A stretch of 64,000 bases of DNA from Canna indica. Taxonomy: Eukaryota > Streptophyta > Magnoliopsida > Zingiberales > Cannaceae. The notes under the pieces are model-generated. The model searched no databases and was not told where the DNA came from. It was given only the letters and a program-made list of their open reading frames with translations. The translations under genes were made by a program, and so were the position numbers. Below, one piece after another: positions 23,525-35,493 of the stretch (its first letter is position 1; every line of letters starts with the position of its first letter). Location of the stretch: positions 41,675,501 through 41,739,500 of the forward strand of contig CP136893.1 in NCBI GenBank assembly GCA_034359265.1. Direction: 5' to 3'.

Positions 23525-24984
23525 TGTTCTTATCAATTGACACAATCAAATTATAGGAACCAAAGAACCACGAGAACAGAGCACCAGAACTATATTACCC
23601 ATACTCTTCTTAAGGTACTTAATGTTAGGTACCAATGCTTATTCATGCCTACAAACTCTCAAATGGGACAATTAATAAAGTGTCTTTTGAGCAAAATAAA
23701 AGGTTCTGTGGAAGGAAAACACGAAAGTAGGGGCACAAAACTAGTATAGAAGGTCACAGGGTACCACATAGAAGAGAGCGAGAGAGGGTAGTTCTCTAAA
23801 TCAAGTTTTTTTGGTAAATTCTGAATGCATAGAAGTAGTGTTAACTTTTTTTATTAATCTTGTTTTTTGTTGCTTGATTTAGCAGTGTTAACTTTCATAT
23901 TAGAACATATTGTTTTTTTACTTTTTAAATCTATTATAACATATCTGCATGCTGCAACAGAAGACACTCTTGAATGTTCCTGTAGGCGCCTTGCTTCATG
24001 AACATTTTTTGGCAATCCTGGCATATCTCTAGTTAACTATGTTCTGATAAACTCAGCTGCAACTATTTTTGGCAGTACAGGTTTGTTTATTTTTTCTTCT
24101 ACATTAGCTATGTTCTGATTGTTCTGATTAACTATGTTGTTTAACTATGTTCTGTTTAACGATGTTCTGATTAATTATGTTCTGATTAATCTTAATTATT
24201 GCCTCATCCAAAAATAGTGAACTATTAGAAAATATTAGACCAATATTTCTGTGTGGTAATGATATGTTTTAATTCCAAAATCTAATGCCCAACTGATGAA
24301 GCACTAGCAGTATACATCCTCGATAGGAGGACAATGGCCCCATTTCAATATAGTTTTCAGGTTAAATCACATAAAAGAATTATTGTTGATTGAGAGTCGA
24401 GGATTTTTTGAAGTCTAATCTTTTTAATTGGATGTATACTGATTGAGAACATTTTCTTTCATAGGGCATCATCCTGACCCTTCATCTGGTTGGTTGGAAC
24501 AATATCAAAATTGACATATGGACTCATTCAGTTGGTAAGTTTTTATTTACCGTTGATATCACCTCAATATTCTGGTCCTTTTAATTGCATATATCTGAAC
24601 ACGAATGTTAAGCAATATAGCTTTATTTTAAATGCTTGTCTATTAGACCTGATTATTTCCCCTTAAATATCTGTATAGTTTTATTTGTATTTGATAATCA
24701 AGCATATAGCGATATGGAGGTTACAAGTTGATTATCCTTTTCTTTTTTGCTCACTTAAGGTAATGTTTTTCCTTATTTGCATTAGCAAAGTGATCTGCTC
24801 AAGGCATAGCAATGGAGATTAATAAATTTCTATAGAAGTAGAATATTTTTTGTGGGTAAATTACACTGATATCCTCTTCTTTTTTTAAGTTACGCTACCA
24901 CCTTTTTAGCTTTGAGTCATCTTCCTATTCTAGTTGGCATCTCAGCATGATTTATTGGCATATTCCTTTGCGCATGTGTTGTTG
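23525..24984. other. Unassigned AT-rich stretch
   Basis: Resumes the sequence interrupted at 12302. It has tandem GTTCTGATTAACTATGTT-like phrases near 24100-24190. No gene is recognised. Confidence 0.35.
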
Positions 24985-25424
24985 CTAGGGATGGAAACAG
25001 GCCAGGCCAGGCCTATATGGTAGGAAATTGGTCTAGGTCTAGCCTGTGGCCTGTTATAGGCTTAAAATTTGGTCTGAGCCTAGCTTGTGGCCCGTTTATG
25101 AAGCTCGCTTCCAATATAAATTTTTTTATAAAACCTACTTCTAATATAAAATTTTGGCATGTGGCCTGTGTTTTATTAAATTAAAACAATATTAGTTATT
25201 ACATTAAAATAATTTTAATGTAAATACGTAATATAATAATATTATATATATATATATACACCACCTTAACAGGCCCAGACCGTCCTATTAGGCTCAATAG
25301 GATTTAAATTGAGCTTGGGCTTGGTCTGTTAAGAAAAATAGGTCTATTTCAAAGTCTTGACCTGATTTTTTTTTTATACAAATCAGGTCAGGCCACAAGC
25401 CTCCTGGCCTATTTCCACCCCTAG
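24985..25424. mobile_element. hAT-like MITE (440 bp), TSD TTGTTG
   Basis: Terminal inverted repeats CTAGGGATGGAAA and TTTCCACCCCTAG enclose further inverted CCAGGCC/GGCCTGG phrases. Direct repeats TTGTTG flank both ends (24979-24984 and 25425-25430). It has no coding capacity. The hAT class is inferred from the ends; the duplication is shorter than the usual 8 bp. Confidence 0.75.
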
Positions 25425-26019
25425 TTGTTGCCCACAAACATTACCAACTGCACCACCATATGATATGTGCCATCATCGATGGGTAGAGGAGAGTAGGTTT
25501 TGTCCACCTTTGTATTTCATCTCTTTCATTGTGCCTTTTCCAACTTCATCCTTTGGTTAACCTCCCACCATCATTATTTGTTTATAGTGAGATAGGTCCA
25601 TCTTGATTAGCTTATGCTCTTATATTCATAATTCTAACATAAGAACAAGAATTGACCCACTCAGAATTGAGATGCTCCATAGCCTCTAAGGATGTCATTG
25701 CATGGGAAAAGAGGAGTGACCCTAAGGCCTAGTTTGAGAGTTTTAATCAAGGAAGAGGAAGGGGAGGAATAGGAAAGGATGAGAGATTAATGGTAGGTAA
25801 ATGAAAACTATTTCTCTTGTTTCGAGAGTTATCAATAAGGGAATGCAAAGGTTATAATTTTCTATGTGGACCATCTTACACTTCTATCTAATTAGTTAGT
25901 TTTAATACTAAAAGGTTCATTTTAATATGTTATATAACAAAAAAATAACTAATCTTTTCTAATTCCTTCAAATTGGAGGGTTTGCAAATTATATAGGTGG
26001 GAGAAAAATAGAGAGATAG
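25425..26019. other. Unassigned intergenic stretch
   Basis: No gene is seen. A GGCCTAGTTTGAGAG phrase at about 25727 may be a decayed MITE end. Confidence 0.3.
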
Positions 26020-27274
26020 ATTTCCATGTGGATTAATACATTAGTATCTCATAACGGTAGTGATACGTCAGTCTTCCGACCTGATATCACCATGGATTTG
26101 TACATGAAGAATTCTATATTTTGACCTAGTCTAATATCATCTTTAAACGGGCGGTAATAAGGACTACAGTTGGACATGGAATAAATCATACAGAGGAATA
26201 TGTGTAGTCATGAAGGAATTTATCCCTCTCGTATATAAGAGGGATATCTCTTGGCCCCATGATGAGTGTGACTGAGGACATGTATGGTCGTGCTCAAATG
26301 AATTGATAAAAGTATCAATGTCATTTGTTAAGTCAGTCTACTCAAGAATCAAGAAATAAGATTGAGCAATATAAGGATGATGTTATCCATGCCTTATGCT
26401 CGATCTAGACATCATGTGACAAAGGGATAAAGTATCATATTGCGAGTTAGGTTGCTCGGATCACCGACCTCACTTGACTTGGGTAGTTATAATGTATTGC
26501 TAGAGGCCGCTTATGACTTATTGGTTGCAAATGAGTTTTGAACCCACTGCCAACGTCAAGTGAACTTACAAGGTCACACACATAGGGCGAACCAAATTGG
26601 GCTCAGGGTTATGACTCATCGGATTGGACCCGCATAACCATTAACCACAATATCTTAGAGATTAATTTCGAATTTCAAAAGAAATTTGAAAAGAAATTTT
26701 CAAATTGGAATTAATTGTTCTGAATTTTAAATACGATTTAAAATTAGAATTATATTGATCATAATTTAGGTAATGTATCTTTAATAATCGCTATAAATGA
26801 TACATTATGATTGGCATCTTGAATTTAGGAAATTCATCTTTTATAATTGTTATTAAGGACGTATTTCATTCTGTCATTAAAATCATTTTAAGTTTCCGGA
26901 TAAGGCTTTGAATTGATCAACGGTTGAGATGACTCGATCAATATGATTGACACGTCTATAAATACCCGCCTATAGTTTAGATGGATAGTGATCGCCTCCT
27001 GGTGACTTCTGACCTCATCAAGAAAGGAAGTCGGCCTCCTTTTGAAGGAAGCCAAGCTCCCTTTGTGGCAATCGACCTCCACCACACACAAAGAGAGAGA
27101 GAGAGAGAGAGACGAGAGCGCAGAAGGAGTTCCGAGTTAGCCGAGCTAGCACTAGAGAGGGTGTTCATCACTTGGTAGCACCTTGGATCTGAAGCAAGAT
27201 CATGTTCTTGGACTTGCGGAGCAGAAGACAAAGTATCGATTTAACCGAGATGCATGGATCCGTTTGGGTAGGGA
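26020..27274 (+). repeat. LTR-like direct repeat, copy 1 (5' truncated)
   Basis: Long direct-repeat partner of 27620-28750. Shared blocks include GTGATACGTCAGTC, the TAATAAGGACTAC block, GGAAGCCAAGCTCCCTTT, a GA microsatellite and GGTGTTCATCACTTGGTAGC. It lacks the opening part that copy 2 has. Confidence 0.65.
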
Positions 27275-28794
27275 TGCTAATAGTGTGCCCTAGGACAATG
27301 GAACAGTATTACCATTGTAGTTTTATTTTTGAATAAATGGAACATTTATTTTATCTTTATTATGAGGAGATTCCTTGAATGGTTGATTCCGCCTAATGGT
27401 CATCAAGTATGAGACTTGATAGTAAAACCCTAAGGCAGTTGAATCCTATTCTAAATAGTCCCTAGTCGGTCAATATCTTGGAACAATAATGAATGAAGAC
27501 TATTATGCAGTCTGACTGACGATGATCATGTTTTACTGGTCATGGATATGTGATATCAAAGTCAGATCATAGATGCATGTTGGAGAACATGGTATCAGAC
27601 AGATCCAACGTTAGATTACTACATAGATTATATCATTAGTACATCTCCAGCTGTAGTGATACGTTAGTCATCCGACCTGATGTCACCATGGATTCCTACA
27701 AGAGGAATTTTGTGTTTTGACCTAGTCTAACAACACTTTTAATTGGGTGGTAATAAGGACTACCGTTGGACATGAAATGAATCATGCAGAGGAATATGTG
27801 TTGTCGTGAAGGAATTTGTCCCTCTCATATATGCGAGAGATATCAATGTCATTTGTTCAGTCAGTCTACTCATGAATCAAGAAACCATATTGAGCAATAT
27901 AAGGATGATATAATCCATGCCTTATGCTCGATCCAGATATCGCGTGACAAAATGATATAATATCATACTATGAGATAGGTTGCTCGAATCATCGACCTTC
28001 GCTTGACTTGGGTAGTCAAAATGTCTTGCTAGAGTCCGTTTATGGCTTATGGGTTGTAAATATTTTTTGGACCTACTGCCAATGTTAAGTGAACCTACAG
28101 GGTCGCACACATACCCGAATTGGACTTAGGGTTATGACTCATTGGATTGAATCTGCATGACCATTAATCCGCAATTCTCTCTTGGTAATTTTGGAAATTA
28201 ATTTTGACTTTGAAAATGATTTTTTCAAATTGGATTAATTATTTTGAATTTTAAATACGATTTAAATTTTGAATTAAGTCGATTACAATTTAGATAGTGT
28301 ATCTTTGATAATCGTTATTAATGGATACATTATTTTCGGCATATTGAATTTAGAAAATTCATCATTGATAATCGACCTCTTCTTGAAAGGAAGCCAACCT
28401 CCTTTAGAAGGAAGCCAAGCTCCCTTTTTGGCAATCGACCGCCACCAAAGAGAGAGAGAGAGAGAGAGAGAGAGGAGCACAGAAGGTGTTTCGTGCTCGA
28501 CTAGATCGAAAGGATTTTCGATAGAGCCAAGCTAGCACTCGGGAGCCGCCCAGCTTTTTGCATGTATTCATTTGTGTGCTAACCGTAGAGGGTGTTCGTC
28601 ACTTGGTAGCACCTTGGATCCGGAGCAAGATCGTGATCTTGAATTTGCAGAGCAGAAGACGGAGTTCGGTCTTCAAAGATATGATCCTTAACATAGTATT
28701 GATTTAACCGAAATGCATGGATCTTATTGGGTAGAGGATAGGTTTTCATATTTACGCCGCGTGTAAACATAATTTATCACTACTAGAATATACT

Positions 28795-29030
28795 ACATCA
28801 GCAACGGCTATCAACAACGGCCGCTCAAGCCGTTGCTATTTGCAACGGCATTCTTACGGCCGCCCGAGCCGTTGCAGATATTTGTATCTGCAACGACGTT
28901 CTAACGGACACGCGAGCCGTTGCTGATATTTTAATTATCAGCAACGGCTTTCTAACGGACAAGTGAACCGTTGCTGATGATAACTTATTAGCAACGGCTT
29001 TCTAACGGGCGAGTGAGCCGTTGCTGATAA
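28795..29030. repeat. Left subterminal repeats of CACTA 1
   Basis: Repeated AGCAACGGCT and its complement AGCCGTTGCT alternate as short hairpins about 45 bp long. In En/Spm such repeats are the TNPA-binding sites needed for transposition; that role is inferred here. Confidence 0.8.
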
Positions 29031-29040
29031 GTTTATATAG
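29031..29040 (+). promoter_or_regulatory. TATA box of the CACTA 1 promoter
   Basis: TTTATATAGG directly follows the subterminal repeats, matching the position of CCTATATAAA (minus strand) at about 50432 in element 2. A splice donor CAG|GTATGC at 29178 may start a leader intron. Confidence 0.6.
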
Positions 29041-29469
29041 GGCACGCAGTCGCGCCCGACCCTTCTTCCTCCCGCTGCTGCCACCGCCGTCTCCTGCTCC
29101 CGCCTGTCGCCGCCGCTACCGCCGCTGCCGACGCCGACGACGCCTCTTCCTCCTCCCGCTGCTGCCGACATTTTCAGGTATGCCTCGCTGGCCGGCCGTC
29201 TCTTCCCGTTGCGGCCGACGGGAAATCCGACTGAAACCCTTTTTTAAGGGTTTCGGCCTACGGCGGTCGGCCGATGGCCGCCGCCGGACCTTGTACAGTG
29301 GCCGGACAGTGTGTCCGGCCACTGTAAGCCGGCGCCGGAGTCCACCTGACTCTGGCGCCGAAATTTATAGATTTATATATAATTTTTTATTGTTTTTTAA
29401 TTGTTAATTAATTATTTAGATTAATTGTTTAATTTGTTAAATTAATTATTAGGATTTAGATTAATTTCG

Positions 29470-29642
29470 GAATTGTCCACTTCGGACGTGCGCCGGAATC
29501 ATCCACTTCGGACGCGCGCGCACCGGAATCATCCACTTCGGACGCACGCCGAAATCGTCCACTTCGGACGTGCGCCGGAATCGTCCACTTCGGACGCGCG
29601 CCGGAATCGTCCACTTCGGACGCGTGCCGAAATCGTCCAATA
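29470..29642. repeat. 26 bp tandem repeat of CACTA 1 (about six copies)
   Basis: Units built on TCCACTTCGGACGCGCGCCGGAA repeat every 26 bp. Element 2 has nine units. The unit is not a multiple of three, so the array is non-coding. Confidence 0.85.
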
Positions 29643-29833
29643 TGGCCTCGAACTGTCTCGAAACATTTAGAAAATAATCATGCATCCGACGAGTTCATAT
29701 GTTTCACGTACGCATCGACGAGTCGGATATGATTTAGCAAAACCTTAGATCCGTTCGGGGATTGTATGTTCGTGTAAAAGAAGTAGATGATCTTTTATAC
29801 GACGTACAATTCTCGAATTGTCCCTGATTGGAC

Positions 29834-30050
29834 AATTTGGGAATATAGTTATTTGTACTGCACTTACGTTTTTATTTTAACTGTTAACTAATCATTCTAA
29901 ATTTCGGCAACATCTCTCTTGTTCTCCGATACGCGCCCAGATGATATGCGTATTCGGAGAACTGTAGGGAGATGCTGCCGAAATTTAGAATGAAGTTAAC
30001 GGTTAAAATAAGTACTTAGTGCAATATAAATAACATAAATCCCGAATGGA
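29834..30050. repeat. Long foldback upstream of the transposase start (CACTA 1)
   Basis: Arms of about 100 bp (outer parts GCACTTACG... and ...AAGTACTTAGTGC, inner ATTCTAAATTTCGGCA) close on a loop of a few bases near 29936-29943. Conserved in element 2, where the pairing is tighter. Confidence 0.8.
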
Positions 30051-30108
30051 ATAGGACAATCTCACCTAAAGACATTAACCAAAGAAATTGTCATTGATTG
30101 ATAGAATC

Positions 30109-30247
30109 ATGTCGACTGATCGAAGTTGAATATGCTGATGATGACGATCATGAAATTGAGGAAGCTGGAGATGAAGAAGATGAAGAAGAGGAAGAAGAGG
30201 AAAAAGAGGAAGAATTCGAAGACTATTATTCAGATGATGAGGAATAA
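30109..30247 (+). pseudogene. TNP2 transposase remnant (first codons joined to the acidic tail)
   Basis: The ATG and about five codons of TNP2 are joined directly to its acidic C-terminal tail ([20 protein letters not shown] and a final DYYSDDEE). The join falls on GAAGTTG (30122-30128), which occurs at both deletion borders in element 2. Reading from the ATG stops at the TGA inside the join, so no transposase can be made. Confidence 0.9.
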
Positions 30248-30322
30248 TTGTAAAGTATATATTTTATTAAATAAATCTCTACTATTTATACAATAATCTG
30301 ATTATATGTTTGTTCCACAGAT

Positions 30323-31859
30323 ATGTCTGGTCGTGGTTATCGATGCAGGAGAGCTTTGGAGTCTCCGATCTGTGAGACTCCAGCACTTACTCATGCTGCT
30401 GATCCTCCTGTTGCTGATCCTCATGCGGATGATACTGCCGAGGCTAGTACATCCAGACGCAGGCGGCCACGCGGGCCGAACAGGTGGCAGCCTCCACCAG
30501 CCACAGAGTCACGTAGATTGATTAGAGTGATTGGGGAGCGGTAATATATCATGAATTATGAATCATTACAAATTCATTATATCATAATATAATATTAAAA
30601 TTTATTTTTGTTGTGCAGGTTCGAGCAAGAAGAAGTGCCGAGGAGCATTTCTTCTACTATTCGACGATACATGCACGGGGCATGGCCTACGTGGTCTCAC
30701 GTGCCTAGCGAGCACGTCGACATGTTATGGCGCGAGTTTGAGGCATGTATTATTATTTTTTTTACATGCATGATGATTAATATTGGTACTGATATTATTA
30801 TTTTGCAAGCTCGCTATACATGGGCCGAGGACCAAAGGCCCTTCATTTACGCTGCCTGGGAGGCTATTTCCCGGGCAAGGTACAACGGGCAGCTGGGGCA
30901 GGCTCGGTCCCAACCGGTGGCCCGAGCTGGGACCACTAACATCGTGGAGACTCGGGGATACGGCCCCGGTTGGATTACTCCGGATATATGGGACCAGCTC
31001 GTGGGAATATGGTCGACGGATCGATGGCAGGAGGTTTCTCGGAATGCGGCTAGAAATCGCATTTCGGGGGGAGCAGTGCGTCACACCGGCGGCTCTGTTG
31101 CATTTGCAGTGCACGCGAACCGTATGGTAAGTATATCTTTTAATTATATATTTTATTTGTTACTATATGTACTAATTAATGTATTTGTTTTGTAAATGTA
31201 GACAACGGTGTCGAATGACGGGACTGTCCAGCGACCCTCCCCGATGGCGGTGTTTGAGCGGACTCACCGTCGAGCACATGGGACGGGGGAGTACATCGAC
31301 AACCGCGCTGCATACATTATGGTAATTATATATTTGTTTAAATTATTCATTATATATTTATAATTTAAGTTTTATGATAAATATTAAACAAAAAATCAAA
31401 CTCGAGTAGGAGACCTACAGCCAGACGGTGGTGCAGCGCGGGGGTACCCCCGAGGACTTTGACGCAGCATCGTGGGTCGAGGCCGCAGGTGGCTGGGACC
31501 ATGGCCGCGTATATGGCTTCGCAGATAGTGGTCATGCGCGAGCCGTACTAGGGCCACTTGGGGCACCGACCCCTCCGGTCGCTGGTGAGCGGCCGTCCAC
31601 CTCTAGATCCAGTTATAATCATAGTAGCAGAATAAGGACTCTAGAGGACACGGTCGCGCGTCAGACTGAGATAATGGAGCGCCAGAGTCAGATGATGGTG
31701 GATATACAAGCTATTCTACGCAACATGTTAGGTCATCCCGAAGCAGGCATCTCTTCGACATCATCTAATCCATCGTCCGCGAGTCAGTCCACGCCGGTGT
31801 ACACTCAAGCACTCCAGACCCCGCCATATGATCCAGGCCATCCTCCATCGTCATCGTGA
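30323..31859 (+). pseudogene. TNPA-like protein gene of CACTA 1 (five exons, one damaged acceptor)
   Basis: Exons 30323-30540, 30619-30742, about 30810-31126, 31202-31321 and 31410-31859 match the intact gene of element 2. Motifs [42 protein letters not shown] and [17 protein letters not shown] fit the Ptta/En/Spm plant transposase family (Pfam PF03004). In En/Spm the matching protein binds subterminal repeats. The exon 3 acceptor, TTGCAG in element 2, is TTGCAA here, and the next AG is one base on, which shifts the frame. An AG two bases before the ATG suggests an upstream leader intron. Confidence 0.85.
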
Positions 31860-32127
31860 GATTTTGTTTATATTGACTTTGTTACTGAGATATTGAACTT
31901 GTTTAACTTATTTTGTTTGGATATTGATACTTCAATTTTGCATTTGAATTTTTTTTATACTATCGTGGATAATTATCAATATAAATATAATTGTTTTGAT
32001 GTATATCTTGGTGTGTTTGTGATGTGTGAATGAATGTGTGTATGAGTGTATGGGTGTGTGAGTTATGTATCAGATAATGTATCAATGTATCAATGGAAAT
32101 TTAAAATTTTAAATATTTTCGTTACCA

Positions 32128-32440
32128 GGTTCACATCATCAGCAACGGCTTTCCCACGGCCATCCGTGGGAAAGCCGTTGCTAAAAGTGTATCGAAAGCC
32201 GTTGTTGATGACCTACAGCAACGGCTTAGCGACGGGCTTTTACTAACGGCGTTGCTACGGACTCAGCGGCCGTTGCTATTAATGTTATCAACAATGGCTC
32301 CGAGTCTGTGGCAAAACCGTTGCTGATAATATTTTTAGCAACGGCCCGAGCGGCCGTTGCTGATCCGTTGCTAAGTTATCAGCAACGCGACTTTCTGTCA
32401 CGGCTCTATTGCAACGGCTCGGCCGTTGCTGATGCCCATT
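32128..32440. repeat. Right subterminal repeats of CACTA 1
   Basis: AGCAACGGC/GCCGTTGCT cores alternate in both orientations up to the right terminus, mirroring the left end. Confidence 0.8.
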
Positions 32441-32455
32441 TTTCTAGTAGTGTAT

Positions 32456-33426
32456 GTTACTTGCCCGGTCCTCCATGACCGAACAAGGGGACCGATTTTA
32501 TTCTTCTACTGCGTGTAAATTTTTTGTTGTTTGCCCGTCCTCAATGACCCAACACTCCTACCCAAGTAGAGTCATGACACGTGAGATTCACATAGGCTTC
32601 ATCACAAACGATATAAGTCTCTACATCAAATGCCAGTACTGTTGTTGTGCCTTTTATAGCCCCCTGCTTTTCCACAGTGATAGCAAGTAGCTCATTTCCT
32701 CGTTTTCGACTTCATCTACCTTCCGATTTCTCACTTGATTTAAAAGAGGATTTTTTGCTTGTTCTTCTCCCCCGTTGTTCAGTTACCAAAACTTTGGACT
32801 GAGTGGAAATCCCATAGCCTTTCCTCCTAGTCTTCACATTAAATAAGCTCTCCTTCACTATGACCATCGATAGCTTTCCATTGGGTGCAATGTTACTCAA
32901 TGCTACCACAAGTGTATCCCAATTATCCGATAGTCCCCAAAAGTAGACAAGCTTGCAACTCATCAAGTAATGCTATCTTTAGGTTCGTCAACTGATTAAC
33001 AATATCCTAGAAATCACTCATGTAATCGGTCATATTACCTCCATCCTTATAATGAAGATGAACAAGCCTCTTCACGAGAAAAGCCTTATTATGCGGTGTC
33101 TTCCTTGCATAGAGATTTGCTAGCTTACCCGACAAAGCTTTCGCATTTGTCTTGTGTGCAACGTAACATGATGATAAACACTACTGTTTATCCAATGCCT
33201 AATCAAACCAATAGTCGTTTGATTCATGCGTTCCCAAGTCTTATCATCCTTATCTTCTGGTTTAGCCAAGTCCCTTTCAATGAGATCATACAAGTCCTTG
33301 CAAAATAGAAGATCCTCCATACGAGACTTTCAAATAGAGTAGTATGTTGCATTCAACTTAAACATAAACCCAATAGACACCTCCATCTCGAAAACACAAA
33401 AAATCCCAAACTTCTCTAACCCGAGA
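32456..33426 (-). pseudogene. Ty1/Copia gag relic (minus strand)
   Basis: From the primer-binding site leftward the reading gives SRMEDLLFCKDLYDLIERD (33300-33120), then LSDNWDTLVVALSNIAPNGK and KESLFNVKTRRKGYG (about 32930-32810), typical of the Copia gag domain. A knuckle-like CYHCGKAGGYKRH near 32640 has lost its conserved His and last Cys. Frames are broken, so it is a pseudogene. Confidence 0.78.
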
Positions 33427-33437
33427 CTCTGATACCA
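33427..33437 (-). other. Primer-binding site (minus strand)
   Basis: CTCTGATACCA on the plus strand is TGGTATCAGAG on the minus strand, two bases beyond the LTR end. Confidence 0.85.
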
Positions 33438-33439
33438 CT

Positions 33440-34299
33440 TGTTGGGAAAGTGTGCTAAAATAATCAATAACACAATGATTATTTTTCTTTCTTACTAGTG
33501 CAATCAAGATAGAAATCAAGCAAATAAATTAACAATCAGGAAGGAGACACCAAGAATTTTTTGCGTAGAAAACTCCGATGTGGGGAAAAACCACGGGATC
33601 GAGTCCATAGCAATTTTCCACTACCAATGGAGGTTAAATATTGTTTTTCATCAAGGACAAGCCCTTGGATCAATCAACTCAAGAGACAACGATCTCTTGG
33701 ATCATCAAATCGAAATTCATCACCATAATAAGGACGGATTACAAACTCAGCAAAACATGATCTACAGAGTTCAATACAAAAATCTAACCGTTCAGAATTT
33801 AGTTCCACAAGTGTTGAAGCCTCTATCAAAATTTCGTCCCGATCGGAGGTTTGATCTTGCTCTGGTCACATAGAAATTCTACTCTGTTTCTAGTTGCTGC
33901 CATCCTTTCTTTCCTATCTAATTTGCTCCCTGCTCCATTGGCAGCTCCTTTCGGTTGAATAAAATCCTCACAAAAGTGGGTCTTGGGCCAATAAAAGCCT
34001 AACAAAATTGAGCTCGATTCTTCCTCCAAATTGGAGGGATAAGCTAACAAAAAGTTACCTGGAAATAAGGGAAAAGAAGTTAAATCCAATATAGAATTGG
34101 CTAAATGTACAAATATCATGAGCTTAATTAAGCTCGGAATCAGCCAGTCATCTATCTAAAGACATGGAACCGATCGGTCATCTACCTAAAAACATTTACT
34201 GTGTGCTACTCATATCTTCACACACAAGAGCTAAATTGCATGAAAAAACTCAAATAGTTGTGAACTTATAGATTCTTAACAACATTATACCCACCAACA
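33440..34299 (-). repeat. Probable 5' LTR of the minus-strand Copia relic
   Basis: The plus strand begins TGTTGGGAAAG next to the primer-binding site. A CCACCAACA at 34291-34299 is the best matching outer end, giving about 860 bp. The outer border is uncertain because no second LTR was found. Confidence 0.5.
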
Positions 34300-35400
34300 A
34301 TTTCTAAAATAAGTTGCATTAAGCTCTTTAATAAACCTAAACACATTACTTTTTGCGTGTTAAACATATATTCTAAATTTAACCTGTCAAATCATATTTT
34401 TTATTATAATTTTTTCACCTTGTACAGTGAGGTGAGTGAAGGAGCAAAGCATGAAACCATAATATGAGATGCGCTCAACAGCGGAGAGAAAATTGAAATA
34501 AAAAAAGAAACCTCCTTCGGCGTTGGTTCAATTTCATTAAACCTTGCTTAATTAGATTAAAATCGGTGATAATAATTAGCGTCCATTTTAATCCGCTGAT
34601 AACAAGAAGGTTTCATGTAGTTGGCTGTTGCACGCTAATAAGTCTAGTTGCAATGGCCGCTTCTACCGTTGCAAGTTATTTATGATAGTATTTTCAACTA
34701 CGTTACTTCGATTTGAGCCGTCAGCGATGATTTTCACAGACGGTTCAACCATTGTAGCCGTAACAAGGCGTTGGTGTTACTAGCTATTCCTAGTTATTCA
34801 TGTAGTGATGGCTCAATTTGGGGTTCAATATATAGTATTCTTTGATCTATAAACATATTTTTTTATTCTCGTTCCGCGCCAAATCAGATGATGAGATGAT
34901 GGGATCCATATTCTTGACATAAAACCGAGCAATTTTCTGCCTTGGTATTTTACTACTAAACATATGACCATTGACTACACGACAAGCATATAATTCAATT
35001 GAGAGTCGACGTACATTCACAAGACTATACTCTCGCCCAGCATTATGTTGCTAAAAATATAACAAGAAACCCCCGACCGCGCCCAGAAAACGTATATAAA
35101 ATTATACACACTTGGCAAGCTTATATTGGTCCATCCTGTACATACAATGAATACTTGGGTATTATCACCAAACCTTTCAACAAATTGAGACCCATGTACT
35201 TATATAGGTGTCGTCTATTATCAATGCCAGCATATGTAATCTATAAAACAAACTAATTTTAATTATGAGAAAACGACCTCTTAACCATGTCCGTCTAGCT
35301 AATATAGTCAAATCCCAAAGTCGCATATCCCCAGCACATTCCATTATTCCTTCTTATTATTCAATTAATTTATCTTTTCTCATCCTAGTCAACAAATCAG
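34300..35400. other. Intergenic stretch upstream of the ABCB gene
   Basis: No gene is seen. GTTGCAATGGCCGCTTCTACC at 34648-34675 and TTCATGTAGTG at about 34797 look like a decayed CACTA right end, but no left end was found. The remainder may hold distal promoter sequence. Confidence 0.3.
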
Positions 35401-35409
35401 AACTTGTAT

Positions 35410-35493
35410 CTCAGAATCTATATACATAAAAAGTTAGCTTGCAAGTTGCAGTGCTGTGAAAGAGTCAACTGATCGAGAACCAGCACCAGTACT
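35410..35493 (+). promoter_or_regulatory. Core promoter and 5' leader of the ABCB gene
   Basis: A TATA-like TCTATATACATAAAAAG lies at about 35417-35433, some 60-75 bp before the ATG at 35494. The short leader between them has no earlier ATG in a good context. Placement is inferred. Confidence 0.4.

Larger units (their letters stand above)
28778..32452 (+). mobile_element. CACTA (En/Spm) element 1, 3675 bp deletion derivative, TSD TAT
   Basis: CACTACTAGAA at the left and TTCTAGTAGTG at the right are perfect inverted ends, flanked by TAT at 28775-28777 and 32453-32455. It keeps both subterminal repeat regions, the promoter, the 26 bp array, the foldback and the TNPA-like gene, but nearly all of the TNP2 transposase is deleted. 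It is the same family as 43451-50740. It would need transposase from an intact relative. Confidence 0.93.
27275..32551 (+). repeat. LTR-like repeat, copy 2, interrupted by CACTA element 1
   Basis: Opens TGCTAATAGTGTGCCCTAGG, carries all blocks of copy 1, and runs to 28777, where a CACTA element enters. Repeat-like sequence resumes at 32456 and may end at GACCCAACA near 32551. Net length without the transposon is about 1.6 kb. Borders are approximate. Confidence 0.5.

Noticed and set aside
29021..29407. 128-codon frame, Arg/Pro/Ser-rich
   Set aside because: GC-rich CACTA leader. The matching region in element 2 does not keep the frame.
30725..31114. Minus-strand frame over the TNPA-like gene
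   Set aside because: Antisense shadow of exon 3. The same shadow appears at 44912-45268.
34640..34805. Possible CACTA right end (TTCATGTAGTG with GTTGC repeats)
   Set aside because: No left end and no target duplication; too decayed to call.
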